From: Otis tarda
Lineage: Eukaryota > Chordata > Aves > Otidiformes > Otididae
Assembly (NCBI GenBank): GCA_026413225.1
Contig: CM048554.1
Span: forward strand, 90,933,963 to 90,997,962
DNA length: 64,000 nt
Reading direction: 5' to 3'
The translations under genes were made by a program, and so were the position numbers. Shown here piece after piece: positions 46,370-57,989 of the stretch (within the stretch, counting starts at the first letter, position 1; every line of letters starts with the position of its first letter). The notes beneath the pieces were generated by a model. That model had not been told where the DNA came from and searched no databases. It saw only the letters and a list, made by a program, of their open reading frames with translations.

Positions 46370-46660
46370 AGATTTATGGCTGAAAGGGTCCTCAACTGTT
46401 CTAGTCCCAACTCGCACTGTGAGACAGGTTCAAGTATACTTACATCATCCCCAAAAGACGCTCATCATGAACATACTTGAAGACCTTCAGTGAAATAAGT
46501 TTAATATCGAACCTTAATCACTACATACGTTTCTTCTTGTTCATTCCAAAAGTCAAAAGAACTACTCCTTGTATAGCAACTTTTCACATTTTGGAAGACT
46601 ATTAAAACTGCTCTTCCCTCTCAGTCCTCTCTTTTCTAGGTTATTTTATGGAAACTTACA
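46370..46660 (-). mobile_element. Ancient CR1 fragment
   Basis: Plus-strand phrases such as CTTGAAGACCTTCAGTGAAA, TTTTGGAAGACTATTAAAAC and CTCTCAGTCCTCTCTTTTCT keep the order of a minus-orientation CR1 3' region (compare 25860-25925 in the young copy) but with many changes. It is among the oldest repeats in the window. Confidence 0.6.
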
Positions 46661-48589
46661 TTTTTTTGACAATATCTTAAAATACATTAAACATGCACAC
46701 AAAGAATGCCATGAAAATTCCCCATCAAACATAAAAATGCCTTATTCTATGATTTACTGTATTTTTAAATAGATCAAAAACTTTAAAAACAAAACTGAAA
46801 CACAAATTACCAATAATCACTATTTTTAGTAAACTTAATATACCCTTGACATTTTGATCAACTGGTTCTTTATATCACAACTTGCCTAGTCATATACTAG
46901 CACAATTGTAATGAATGTTGGGCAACATGCCACACTCGCCATCATAAAGCACCTTTTACAGTTTGGCCTATTTAGCAACACTATCTACGGCAAACAGATT
47001 AATTTTGAGTAAAATATTAGTAAGTCTTCCAAAAGTTACACTTTAAAGGTGACTAGTAATGTCATGTAACAAATAATACAATAATAGTACATTAAAAAAA
47101 GATAAATCTGTACGCAGTTTAATCTCCATGTGCCTCTTCTAAAACCACTATGGGAGCAGAAACCCTCTTCCTTTTCATTTGTCTTAAATCATGCATACGG
47201 AAAATCTCAAGAGCTTTATACTTTCCCTGAAAGTTAACTTCCTCTACTTTTTCTACAGTGGTATTCTACCCTCAGAGAAACAGAAAGGCATAGTTTAGAA
47301 GGAGCTGTCTTTCACATGATAATTAATTAATTTTAAGAATCTGTGACCATGGAAAACTGTATCTTAAAAAAACCCACAAACTGGAATCAGCTCCTATGTT
47401 GCAGACAGCAAATACAGGCACAAAATGCTAATTCATTAAATTCAGACACTAATGAAAGCATACCTTCCTCTAAACTAAGTAGAGCTGAGCAATTCTTGAG
47501 CAACCACCGTGCAGAATGAACTAGCAGGATATATTCCAAAGGTTGGTCAAAGGATTCATTAGCAGAATCATGAAGCATTGAGGAAATTAAGGTCTATGAT
47601 CCAGACAATGTTCTTTAATATTGCAAATTAATTCCCTCATTTATTTTATATAGTTACTTAATGTACTACTAGCTACCTGCTTTTTATTAGGAATGACAAT
47701 TTTAAATCAATACAATGACACTGCAAGCCTATTTTGACTCTCTTATGCCTACACTTTTAATTACGTGATCACTTACCATTTGGTTGTGGTTTTCTTTTTC
47801 ATTTTTTCTTTTTTTGCATTTATTACTATAGAAGAGGGATGATGCTCAATTAGAAGAAATATTATTCAGTACTTTTTCTGTCCTTGTTACATATATGAGC
47901 ATAAAATGTGCAGCATTCAGTTTCTGCTCTGAATATCGAATTAATACTTTTTTTAAAAATGATAATTCTTGCTATAATTCCATGCATACCACAAATATTA
48001 CCTTAACTTCACAACTGCGTTTAGGGAAAGAGGTAATGGCTTCGACCTTTTACAAAAGGATCTTTTAAATACTCAAAGTAGCTGCTAGTGCCAAACTTGG
48101 CTGACTATGACATGATTTTACAATGCCTGTCATTACACAGAACTACATGAATCCAAAGCAAAGCTCCTACTGGCTTCTGTGAAAGCTGTGGACACTAATG
48201 CCTGCCTCTTTAAACTTGTACACACGCACTCACAGAAACAAAAATCAAGTAAAAAGCACATACAAAGATGGCCTGAGGCAGACATCCATAGAAAAAAAAT
48301 TAAACCTGAATGGTTAACATTTGTCAAAATTTACAAAATTAAAACAAGCTCTTAAGATACAAAACACTATCACTTATCTGCTCTACAGCCTGAGTGAATT
48401 TTGTCATGTGACAGTTGTTTCTTCTGTCTTGTTCCTGAGAGAGAAAAGTATTATTTTCACATGCTATATCTGAAAATTTATTCTGTTTTCAGCTAATGGG
48501 ACAATAGCATCTTATAACCATACAGCATTTATCTGACAGAAGTGTAACTCACGACTAATTTTGCTATCAATTTTGGACAACAAGGACCT
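46661..48589. other. Non-coding, no recognised feature
   Basis: AT-rich, with short T- and A-runs. No exon, RNA gene or repeat recognised. Confidence 0.55.
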
Positions 48590-50322
48590 CCTGACAAAAA
48601 TAAAAAAGCAGCATGCAACAGGGTCAGGTGAACTGAGAGGAATACAAAGACACTGTCTGAGCGTGCAGGGAGATGGTCAGGAAAGCCAAAGTCCATCTCA
48701 AGTTAAATCTGGAAAGGAAGGTGAAGTGTGTCAAGAAAGATTTCTACAGGTACATCAGCAGCAAAATGAAGATGAAGTAAAATGTGGCAAGGAAAATGGT
48801 GACAAAGGACACAGTGCTCTCTTTGTCTTGATCTTTACTGGTAAAACCAGTCTTGAGGAATCCCACATCCCTGAGACCAGTGGGAAAGTCTGAAGCAAGG
48901 AACGCTTACCTGCAGTGGAGAAGAATCAGGTTAGGGAACATGTAAAGAAACTGGGCATACATAAGTCCATGATACCTGGTAGCATGCACCTGTGATTGTT
49001 GAGGGAGCTGGCCAGTGTCACAGCATGGCTACTCAATTATCTTTGGAAAGCCACTGCAATCAGTGGAAGTTCCTGAGAACTGGAAGAAAGCAAATGTCAC
49101 TTCCGTCTTCAAGAAGGAACATACAGGGAAATACAAGCCAGTCAGCCTCACCTTGATTCCTGGGCAGGTGATGGAGCAAATAATCCTTGAAACCATTTTC
49201 AGGCATATGACAGACAAAATGGTGATTGAGAGTAGTCAGCATAGATTTACAGGCTTGGTAAGTGGACAGTGAGGTGGACTGAAATCTGCCCGAACCCTCA
49301 GAGGGTTGTGATTAGAGGCATAAAATCCAGCTGGAGATCACTCACTAGTGGTGCTCCCCAGGGGTTGACACTGGCACGAGTACTGTTTAACATCTTAATG
49401 AACAACCTGGGCAATGGCACATTTTTATATCATCTCCAAACTCAGCAAGCTGGAGATGATACAAAAGCAGGAGGAGTGATGGGCATACCAGAGGGTTGTC
49501 CTACCATTCAGAGGGACCTCAACAGGCTGGTGAAACTGTCCAAGAGGAATCTTGAGTTGCCACAAACGGAAGTGCAAAATCTTATTCCTGGGGAGGAATA
49601 ACCCCATGCACAGTACAGGCTAGTGGTAGAGAGCTGCAAAGCAGCTTGGCAGAGAATAATCTGGGGGTCTTGGCAGACAGGTCGAACATGAGCCAATGCT
49701 GAGTCCTTGTGGCAAAGGTGGCCAACTGTGTCCTGGGCTGCATGATGGGAAGTGTTGCCAGCAAGCTGAGGGAAGGGATGCCTCCCACCTGCTCAGCACT
49801 GGTGAGATGCAGATCTGCTGGCTCCAGTTCTGGGCTCCTCAGCACAAAAGAGATCTGTATGTACTGGAGTGGGACCACTGAAGAGTCACAAAAATGATGA
49901 AGGGACAAGAATATACAAGAAGGGGCTGAGAGAGCTGGAACTGTTCCACCTGGAGAAAAGGCAGCTCGAGGGGATCTCATCAATGTCTATAAATACCTGG
50001 TGGGGTGGAGGGTAAGGAAGACGGAGCCAGACAATTCTCAGTGGTATCCAGTGACAGGACAGAGGTCAATAGGCAAAAACTGAAATACAGGAAATTCCAT
50101 TTAAACATAAGAAACATTTTTTTTTTCTATAATAAAGGGGATCAGCATTGGAAAAGGCTGCCCAGAGAGGTTGTGTAGTCTCCATCCTCAGAAAAATTCA
50201 AAACTTGGTTAGACACAGCCCTGAGCAACCTACTGTAGTTGAGCCTGCTTTGAGCAGCAGGGTTGTACTAGATCATCTCACTTCCAACCTTATCCGTTCT
50301 GTTTTTCTGTGATCATTCGATG
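48590..50322 (+). mobile_element. Old CR1 LINE with broken reverse transcriptase (about 1.7 kb)
   Basis: Plus strand. Pieces of CR1 ORF2 appear in order but in shifting frames: a linker with FYRYISSK-like wording near 48740, VPENWKKANVTSVFKKE and YKPVSLTLIPGQVMEQIILE at 49060-49190 (compare [17 protein letters not shown] in the young copy), LTSGAPQGLTLARVLFNI at 49340-49400, and the 3' region CTGAGAGAGCTGGAACTGTT then CATCTCACTTCCAACC. The tail is decayed (TCTGTTTTTCTGTGATCATTC). It is divergent and 5' truncated. Confidence 0.85.
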
Positions 50323-51229
50323 AATTCACTCTGTTTAAGTTAGTCAACAGGACTGAATTATAGTTCACATAATCAAATTGTGCAAGAAGAACTCAAAATA
50401 AGTAACTGAATAAGTTAACCTAAACTAAGCTCTGTTTATAATTTACTCCTATAGGCAGAACTACCACTCAGATTTTAAACTCTATCTATCACCACGCTCT
50501 CTTTCTCATATTTATCATACAGAATTCCCTAGAGTATTCTGTATTAAATGTAGTAGCTAGGCTTAGTAAAAGAGCTTTTATCAAATGATAAGGCTACACG
50601 AAACAGAGTTCTTTAAAAGAGCAACTTCAGCTAGAAGTTTAATACTCTGAAAACTCAGAGAGATTAGGAGTAACTTTTAATGAAATAATTAATTATAAAG
50701 ATGAAATAGAGCCAAAATCATCTTGTTTCAAGACAATACACCTAGAGGTTTAATTGTGCTTTGCCAACTCTATACAGGGATTTACAGATGCCAGGAAATT
50801 CAAAACATGCAAGCTAAATCTTCAAAGGCTGCTCTGTAATCATGCAACCTGGGATGCCATCTTTCACCAAAAAAAGGAGAAATACAAACACACACAATTT
50901 TTCTTCTGTTTTCCCCATTTTCTTGTTCTATGCATTTCACTCAATTTATTTCTCCCTATGTGAAGTGTTACTGCAATCAAGTGAAAATAATCCATTCTTG
51001 TATAATAGGAAGTTAAACTTGAGTGGATTCAATAACATTATTTCCTAAAACTAGTTTTAATTCTGTGATGTTAGTGTTACATGCATTTCAAATGTATACT
51101 TCAGCAGGAAAGAAATAATTCCAGAAGGTATGCAATACAGATTGTGCTGCCATAAATTATTCTGTGACTGGGGGTTGTGTGTGTGCATGTGCATGTGCGT
51201 CTACAATTGCAGTTCAGCCCAGCAAAGGT
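50323..51229. other. Non-coding; short TG/CA run at 51173-51200
   Basis: AT-rich sequence ending in a TGTGTGTGTGCATGTGCATG-type run. No exon recognised. Confidence 0.6.
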
Positions 51230-52194
51230 ATCTGGTTGCCTCTATTTCATCCAAGTCCAAGACTGCAACCAACAATGTAATCCTAAATCTAATCAAGCCA
51301 TATAAATCATATCCTGCCCAAGCATACTTCAGCTTCTCTTTCTGGAATACCTCCAACTTCGGCAAAGCATTCTCTGCTGCACAAATCCCGGACATCCAAG
51401 CCTTGCTCTCTACCTTAACACCAATCCAGCAGCTCACATCACTAACCCTCAGATCTAAACACATTCAGCTGCTGCTCTCTTTGTCCCTCACCCAGCATCC
51501 CATTCCTGTATCTCCAAAGCCCCTATAAGTCCTAAAGGCATTAATAAGCTCACTTCTCATTCTTACACTTACTCAAGCACACCAATACACTACTTCCACT
51601 GAATTAGTTGTGGACTGAGAAGGCTACATCACCAGTGCACACCTAAAACTGAAACCTCAGATGACTCAGCCCTCAGCATGACAACCCTAAATCTAGCTCT
51701 GTGATACCTTCTGTAAACATGTTCAGCTTTAGCTCACCACATCCTATCTCCATAAAACAGATCTATACTAGAAATCCTGTCAACCTAACAATGAATAGGA
51801 GTTGCTGCTGACACCAGACTTGAACCTTACTTCCCTCTCTGGGCACAGCATTAATAGTAGTTTGCTGCCCTGCCAGATCAAGCCTTAATCAGCCAGGTAG
51901 AGTGCTGTCACCCAAAATTTAGACTAAGTTTAAGATAAGCTACAGAACCAGATTTAACCTCTCGCATGTCTCAACCACAACTCCCAGCCTTAGCTACAAA
52001 ACAAACTCCAGGTAGCCAACCCCTTTCATCACAGACATAAAGCTACTCAATTAACGATTTGTACATCATTTAAATACCAGCAAGACGAACTCAGCTTGTT
52101 TCAGAGACAAACTTAGGACAGCAGCTCCCTTCCAGATGCAGTGGCATTCAATACAGCTCATGAGCATATGCCCTCAAATCCACACTACAACCAC
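51230..52194. repeat. G-poor, C/T/A-rich degenerate tract
   Basis: Nearly 1 kb in which the plus strand is strikingly poor in G, with recurring but degenerate words such as CCTAAATCTA, AACCCTCAGATCTAAACA, AACCCTAAATCTAGC and CAACCTAACAATG. It looks like a heavily mutated tandem array of a CCTAA/ACCTC-type unit, though no strict period is visible by eye. It stays open as a 132-codon frame at the start only because of its composition. Confidence 0.45.
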
Positions 52195-53260
52195 CAGGTT
52201 TGTGTGGCAAGGTTTTTGTAGCAGGGGGGCTACAAGGGTGGCTTCTGTGAGAAGCTGCTAGAAGCTTCCCCCATGTCCAACAGAGCCAATGCCAGCTGGC
52301 TCCAAGACAGACCTGCCGCTGGCCATGGCTGAGCCCATCAGGGACAGTGGTAGGACCTCTGTGACAACATAGTTAAGGAGGCAAAAAAAAACCAAAGCAA
52401 CCCTGTGCAACTGTAGCAGATGAGAGGAATGAGAACATGTGAGAGAAACAGCCCTGCAGACACCAAGGTCAGTGAAGAAGGAGGGGAGGAGGTGCTCCAG
52501 GGACCAGAGCAGAGATTTCTGTGGTGCAGCCCATGGTGGAGCAGGCTGTCCCCCGGGAGCCCATGGAGGCCCATGGAGAAGCAGAGATCCATGTTCAGCT
52601 TGTGGAGGACCCCACGCTGGGACAGGTGGAAGGAGGCTATGGCCCTGTGGGAAGCCCATGCTCAAGTAGGCTCCTGGCAGGACCTGTGGACCCATGGAGA
52701 GAGAGAAGCCCATACTGGAGCAGGTTTGCTGGCAGGACTTGTGACCCTGCAGTGGACCCACGCTGGAGCAGTCTGTTCCTGAAGGACTGCATGCATGGAA
52801 GGGATACATGCTGGAGCAGCTTATGGAGGATTGCCTCCCATGCAAGGGACCACACACTGGAGCAGGGAAAGAATATGAGGAGTCCTCCCCCTGAGGAGGA
52901 AGGAGAAGCAGAGACAACGTATGATGAACTGACCACAACCCCCATTCTCTGTCCCCCTGTGCCACTGGAGAGGAGGAGGTAGAGAACTCAGGAGTAAAGT
53001 TAAGCCTGGGATGCAGGGAGGAGTTGGGTGAAGGTGTTTTTAAGATTTGGTTTTTATTTTCTCATTATCCTACTCTAATTTTGATTGGTAATAAATTAAA
53101 CTAATTTTCCCAAGTCCAGTCTGTTTTGCCTGTGATGGTAACTGCTGAGAGCTCTCCCTGTCCTTATCTCGACCCATGGGCCTTTCATTACATTCTGTCT
53201 CCCCTGTCCAGATGAGGAGGGGAGTGATAGAGCAGCTTGCTGGGCACATGGCATCCGTTG
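52195..53260 (+). repeat. ERVL-type LTR (about 1.07 kb)
   Basis: It starts near TGTGTGGCAAGGTTTTTGTA and has the order GAAGCTGCTAGAAGCTTCCC, GGTCAGTGAAGAAGGAGGGG, a tandem array, GGTAATAAATTAAACTAATT (AATAAA at 53088-53093), GTCTGTTTTGCCTGTGATGG and CCTTATCTCGACCCATGGGC. This is a widespread avian ERVL LTR. The array has CTGGAGCAG at 52715, 52763, 52811 and 52857, spacing 48, 48 and 46. The 3' end beyond GGGCACATGGCATCC is degraded, so no target duplication is found. It is related to the LTR at 10184 in the opposite orientation. The 235-codon minus frame inside is a chance frame. Confidence 0.85.
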
Positions 53261-55290
53261 CTTATCAAAAAAGAATGTGCAAAGAACAGAAGCAGGTTTT
53301 TTTTATGCTTTAAGCATACGACAGCACACCACAGAAGATATGCCATTGTGCACTTGCTTAGTGGTTATAACATCTCATAGCAAGCTACATAATGAGTTTT
53401 TAAAAGCACTTTAACATTTTAGAAAGCACTGAACAAACACCAGTTTATTATCCTAGTATTGTAATTTAAAGTAGTGATGGTTATGCATAAGCTCTGTATG
53501 TAGATAAGCACAGCTTCAAAGGTATTTTTAGGAAAAAAAAACCCAACCCAAATCAATAAATGAGATCCCAATGAGGCCAGTTGATGTTCCAAGTTATTAT
53601 GTACAGGACTAGCTCATACGTTTAGAGAGAGGCAAGTGTGTGTGAAGCTAAGAAATCCAAAGGTATTAATGTGTCCTTTAAAATAAAAAAAATGTTTTGA
53701 AAGAAAGATGAAGCGATGATTTCACTAGTTTCTACTATCATTCCATAGTTTCCATTTACATTTTACTATATTTAACTGGGCTCTTATTTAAAGACAGTTT
53801 TAATTATCAACTGTAATCACTCTTCCAAACAAAAATCCATTGTATCAGTAACTTCTACTTAGAAATTCTAGGGCTACAACTCTTCCCTTTTCCATTTTAT
53901 GAAGATATGAAATACTAAAGCAAATTAACTGCAAACCCATTGACACAGGAACTGCGCATTTATACTGTATCCCAAAAAACATTTAGTGAACTGTGTTAAA
54001 AGTACATCGCAATGAGGGCTTTAAACAATTCTCCAATAGAAAAAAAAGAAAATCAGAAAGTAAATCTGTAACAAAATGTTACCTTTCCTGTAAATTGAAC
54101 TTCTAAGAGCATATATGGTATATATGCTAATTCACATAGACAACTCCAATATCCAAAAGCATTGAGGAAGCAGTGCTTAATTTTCTGTAACAGCATTCCA
54201 TTTTGCTGTCAGTAAGCAAGAATGCTCCATGAATCAAGGAGGCTAACAGGAGCATTAAAATTACCTATTTGGAGACACAGATTAAGTAATAATCAAATGG
54301 TCTTCCAGATTAGCAGATACACCACATATGCCACAAAAATCAGGTGCTTCTTCCTTATTCACATTCTGCTTTCAAGCATGTAAAAGGACTAACTGAGCTG
54401 TAAAGAAAGCAATAGAAAAAGGATGGAATTAACACTGAGAATAAGGAAGTAAAAGCAGCATCAACCTAGATAAGCTTTTTTTTTTTTTAACTGTATCAAG
54501 AATTCAAAAGGTCATTTTAATTTATAATCATGTTATTTCTGCTTTGGATTTGGTGTACAATTTGAAATAAGATAATTTCCAGGAGTATTACTTATTTACT
54601 TGTTGAGGTATTATATATTCTGATTTCTGTAATTAAGCATTTTTCCTTTTCCAGTATTATGTTTCCATGAATGAGATGATCCACCAATATTAAGAGTGAT
54701 AATTCTCTAGTCAACAGTAATACAGAGTTCTCCCCATGTAATCAATATTTGCTGCTTCTATTCCCAAACACACCTGAGGTTTTCTGATTACATGTCATCC
54801 TCAATTTTGCCAAGCATCTAAATGCAGTCAAAGTCCTGCTACCTTCTAGCTCTGTAAGAATACTTCTAAACTCCTTAGCGTTATCATTTCATGACAGCAC
54901 AAGAGGGAAGAGAGAAACTGCAGGAACCATTTGTCATTTTGCAGTTCTGACACGTATGCATCTTAACATCTAATCTGTAACAGGGGATGACGTATGCAGC
55001 AAAATCAGGTATTTACTTCAAAGGTGTATGGCACTCTTCCGACATATACTGAGTGTCAACTGATTCTTTCACTCCTGTCTTTCATGGGTGAGATTTATGT
55101 TTGCACAAGACCATATCTCCAACCTAGGTATCTATATATGAGACAAAATGCAGATCCACTGATTATTCTATCCAGCCATTATTTCCTTTGTTACCAGTAG
55201 CATCAGCAGTCACATGGAATTAGAAAAAAAAAAAATCCTACATTTACTCAAAGCACTATTTTGCAGCATCTTTAATCATTCACAATTTGA
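53261..55290. other. Non-coding, no recognised feature
   Basis: AT-rich sequence with short A- and T-runs (T10 near 54478, A11 near 55226). No exon recognised. Confidence 0.55.
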
Positions 55291-56245
55291 AATCATAGAC
55301 TCACAGAATCATAGAATCATAGAATGGTTAGAGTTGGAAGGGACCTTCAAAGGTCATCTAGTCCAACCCCCCTGCAAGAAGCAGGGACATCCCTGACTAG
55401 ATCAGGTTGCTCAGAGCCTCATCCAGCCTGGCCTTGAACATTTCCAGGGATGGGGCATCCACCACCTCTCTGGGCAACCTGTTCCAGTGCTCTACAACTC
55501 TCATTGTAAAAAATTTTTTTCTAATAGCTAATCTAAACCTACCTCCTTCTAATTTAAACCCATTACCCCTTGTCCTATCACAACAGGCCCTACTGAACAG
55601 CTTCTCCCCATCTTTCCTGTAGGCCCCCTTGAGGTATTGGAAGACTGCTATCAGGTCTCCCCGGAGCCTCCTCTTCTCCAGGCTGAACAGCCCCAACTCT
55701 CTCAGCCTGTCCTCATAGGAGAGGTGCTGCAGCCCTCTGATCATCTTGGTGGCCCTCCTCTGGACCCTTTCCAACTGGTCCATGTCCTTCTTGTGTTGGG
55801 GACTCCAGAACTGGACGCAGTACTCCAGGTGGGGTCTCACCAGGGCGGAGTAGAGGGGCAGAATCACCTCCCTCGACCTGCTGGCCACGCTCCTCTTGAT
55901 GCAGCCCAGGATGCGGTTGGCCTTCTGGGCCGCAAGGGCGCATTGCCGGCTCATGTTGAGCCTCTCGTCTACCAGCACTCCCAAGTCTTTCTCCTCAGGG
56001 CTGCTCTCAATCCATTCTCCGCCCAGCCTGTATTTGTGCCTGGGATTGCCACGACCCAGGTGCAGGACCTTGCACTTGGCCTGGTTGAACTTCATGAGGT
56101 TGGCATGGGCCCACCTCTCCAGCCTGTCCAGGTCCCTCTGGATAGCATCCCTCCCTTCCAGCGAGTCGACGGCACCACACAGCTTGGTGTCATCGGCGGG
56201 TGCACTCTATCCCACTGTCCATGTCGCCGACAAAGATGTTGAACA
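55291..56245 (-). mobile_element. Young CR1 LINE 3' part (about 955 bp)
   Basis: Minus-strand CR1, 5' truncated in the RT. It is nearly identical to the copies at 25532 and 34823 (for example [11 protein letters not shown]). It carries an 11-bp deletion next to the FADD catalytic motif: at about 56199 the plus strand lacks AACTTGCTGAG present in the 25532 copy. That breaks the frame, which is open only from 56095 down to 55397. The tail has several ATTCTATG-type units at 55291-55325. Confidence 0.95.
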
Positions 56246-57989
56246 AAGATGTTACAACAGATGTTACAAACTGTGCTTATCAGCATAATAAGGAAAGAAA
56301 TGACATCTTAAAAAGGATGAATAGATGTCCAGATGCAAATTGAATTATTTCCATGAGGTCTACATGGCATCAATCTCTTGTCTTTTACCTGGGTGAAGTT
56401 TCAGTAATCTGAAGTGTTAGTAGAAGTCAACAAAAAGCCAAATATGCTGGGTAGCCATTTTAGTACCTTGAACAGTGGACTGCAAAATGTATTTAGCTTT
56501 TCTAGTTGCAGAATATTCTCAGATATTTTTTTCCAGTGAATTATTTTAGCCATTTTCTACCATATTTTGGAAAAATATAGGTTTTTTTCTAACCCATATA
56601 AAAGTCCTATTACAACATACATAAACTTACAGCTGAAGAGATTAAACATACTGCATAAAAGAAGCAGACGTCTTGGAAAGAGGAGCTTATCCGAAGAATT
56701 CTCTACATCACATCAGACACGCTCACATTTGGAATAAAGCCTGTAGTGGGTACCATACCTGCCCAGAACGTCCACCTAATACTGCATGGAGAAAGGCTTA
56801 TGAAGACAAGCCCTGACACTAATAGCTCAATTCCTCGCACTTTAAATCTTCCTGTTTTTTAGCTGAACACAGCTCCAGGCAAACTCCTTTTTCCCCGATG
56901 GATCAATTACCAACTGAGCTAGTCCATCTTCGCATTCACAATGTCCCTAATTTGCAGGCCTGCTAGGAAAAAAAAATGGCTCTCCAGCCACAGGAATATT
57001 TCAGCCCTTCATTTGCTTCCACGTAGAGGTATTGCCATGCAGTTTGAAATTTCAGTGACACGACTGTTTGCTATCCAGTCCTGAATGGCAACAAAAATAT
57101 CAGAAAATGCTCAAAATCATACTGTATCCATACTCCTCCTTGGTTTTTTTCTTCCTAAATACATTGCCTGCATAGACTGTTAGTTTAACAGAGCTTCCTA
57201 TTTGGAGATATATGCATGAGACACACCATAGCTGAATGCACATTACAAGAACCTCCAATATGTGTATCCTTCACTCTAGTCCATCATCAATCTCTTCCAA
57301 CGATGTGTAACAGGAAGAAGAAAGAATTTGAATACTTGGGAACTAAGTTAACTTGTTAATTAAGCTAACTGAAATATAACTTGTTACAAACATCCAGTAA
57401 GGTTACTTACATAACTTTGTCAGTGTTCAGACAGAAGTATGATTTGCATGGCTACCTGTTACAACTGTTCTGTAGGATCAGACCTTTCCTGGCATAACAG
57501 TTCTGGTCCAGATCATCCAAAAGAAATCTTCAGAGAGATATAATGGGATTTTCCTCCCTTAACTTCAGATGTCTACAACATAAACATCTATGTTTCAGCT
57601 GATCAACTTAAGTTTCCTTCCTCATAGTTAGAAGAGAGAAATAGACAACTCTACGGCCAATTATCATAATTATGTACATCCAAAATAGGTTGGACGAGAA
57701 ATGCCTCTCTCCCTCCTTTGGCTATAAAGGAAAACTAAAGTAAGCAAATCAGATGGAAATATCATAGAAATCTGAAGCTAAGTAAGACAAATCCCACCAT
57801 ATGTCTAACTCTTTTGGCTCATTTGAGTCAAAGCTATTCTGTCATAATGAGCCTGATTCGCATGAACTTATGCAACATCCAACAAAGCCTTGCACAACTA
57901 TCTGTCTTCACATTGACAATTTTTTTTAGTTAACCTTAGCAGCTTGGTTTTCTTCTACGAGAAGTAGACAGCAGTGTCTACTACATACA
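56246..57989. other. Non-coding, no recognised feature
   Basis: AT-rich sequence; no exon, RNA gene or repeat recognised. Confidence 0.55.

Noticed and set aside
52258..52982. 235-codon minus and 153-codon plus frames
   Set aside because: Both lie inside the ERVL-type LTR tandem array and have no domain; the repeat explains their length.
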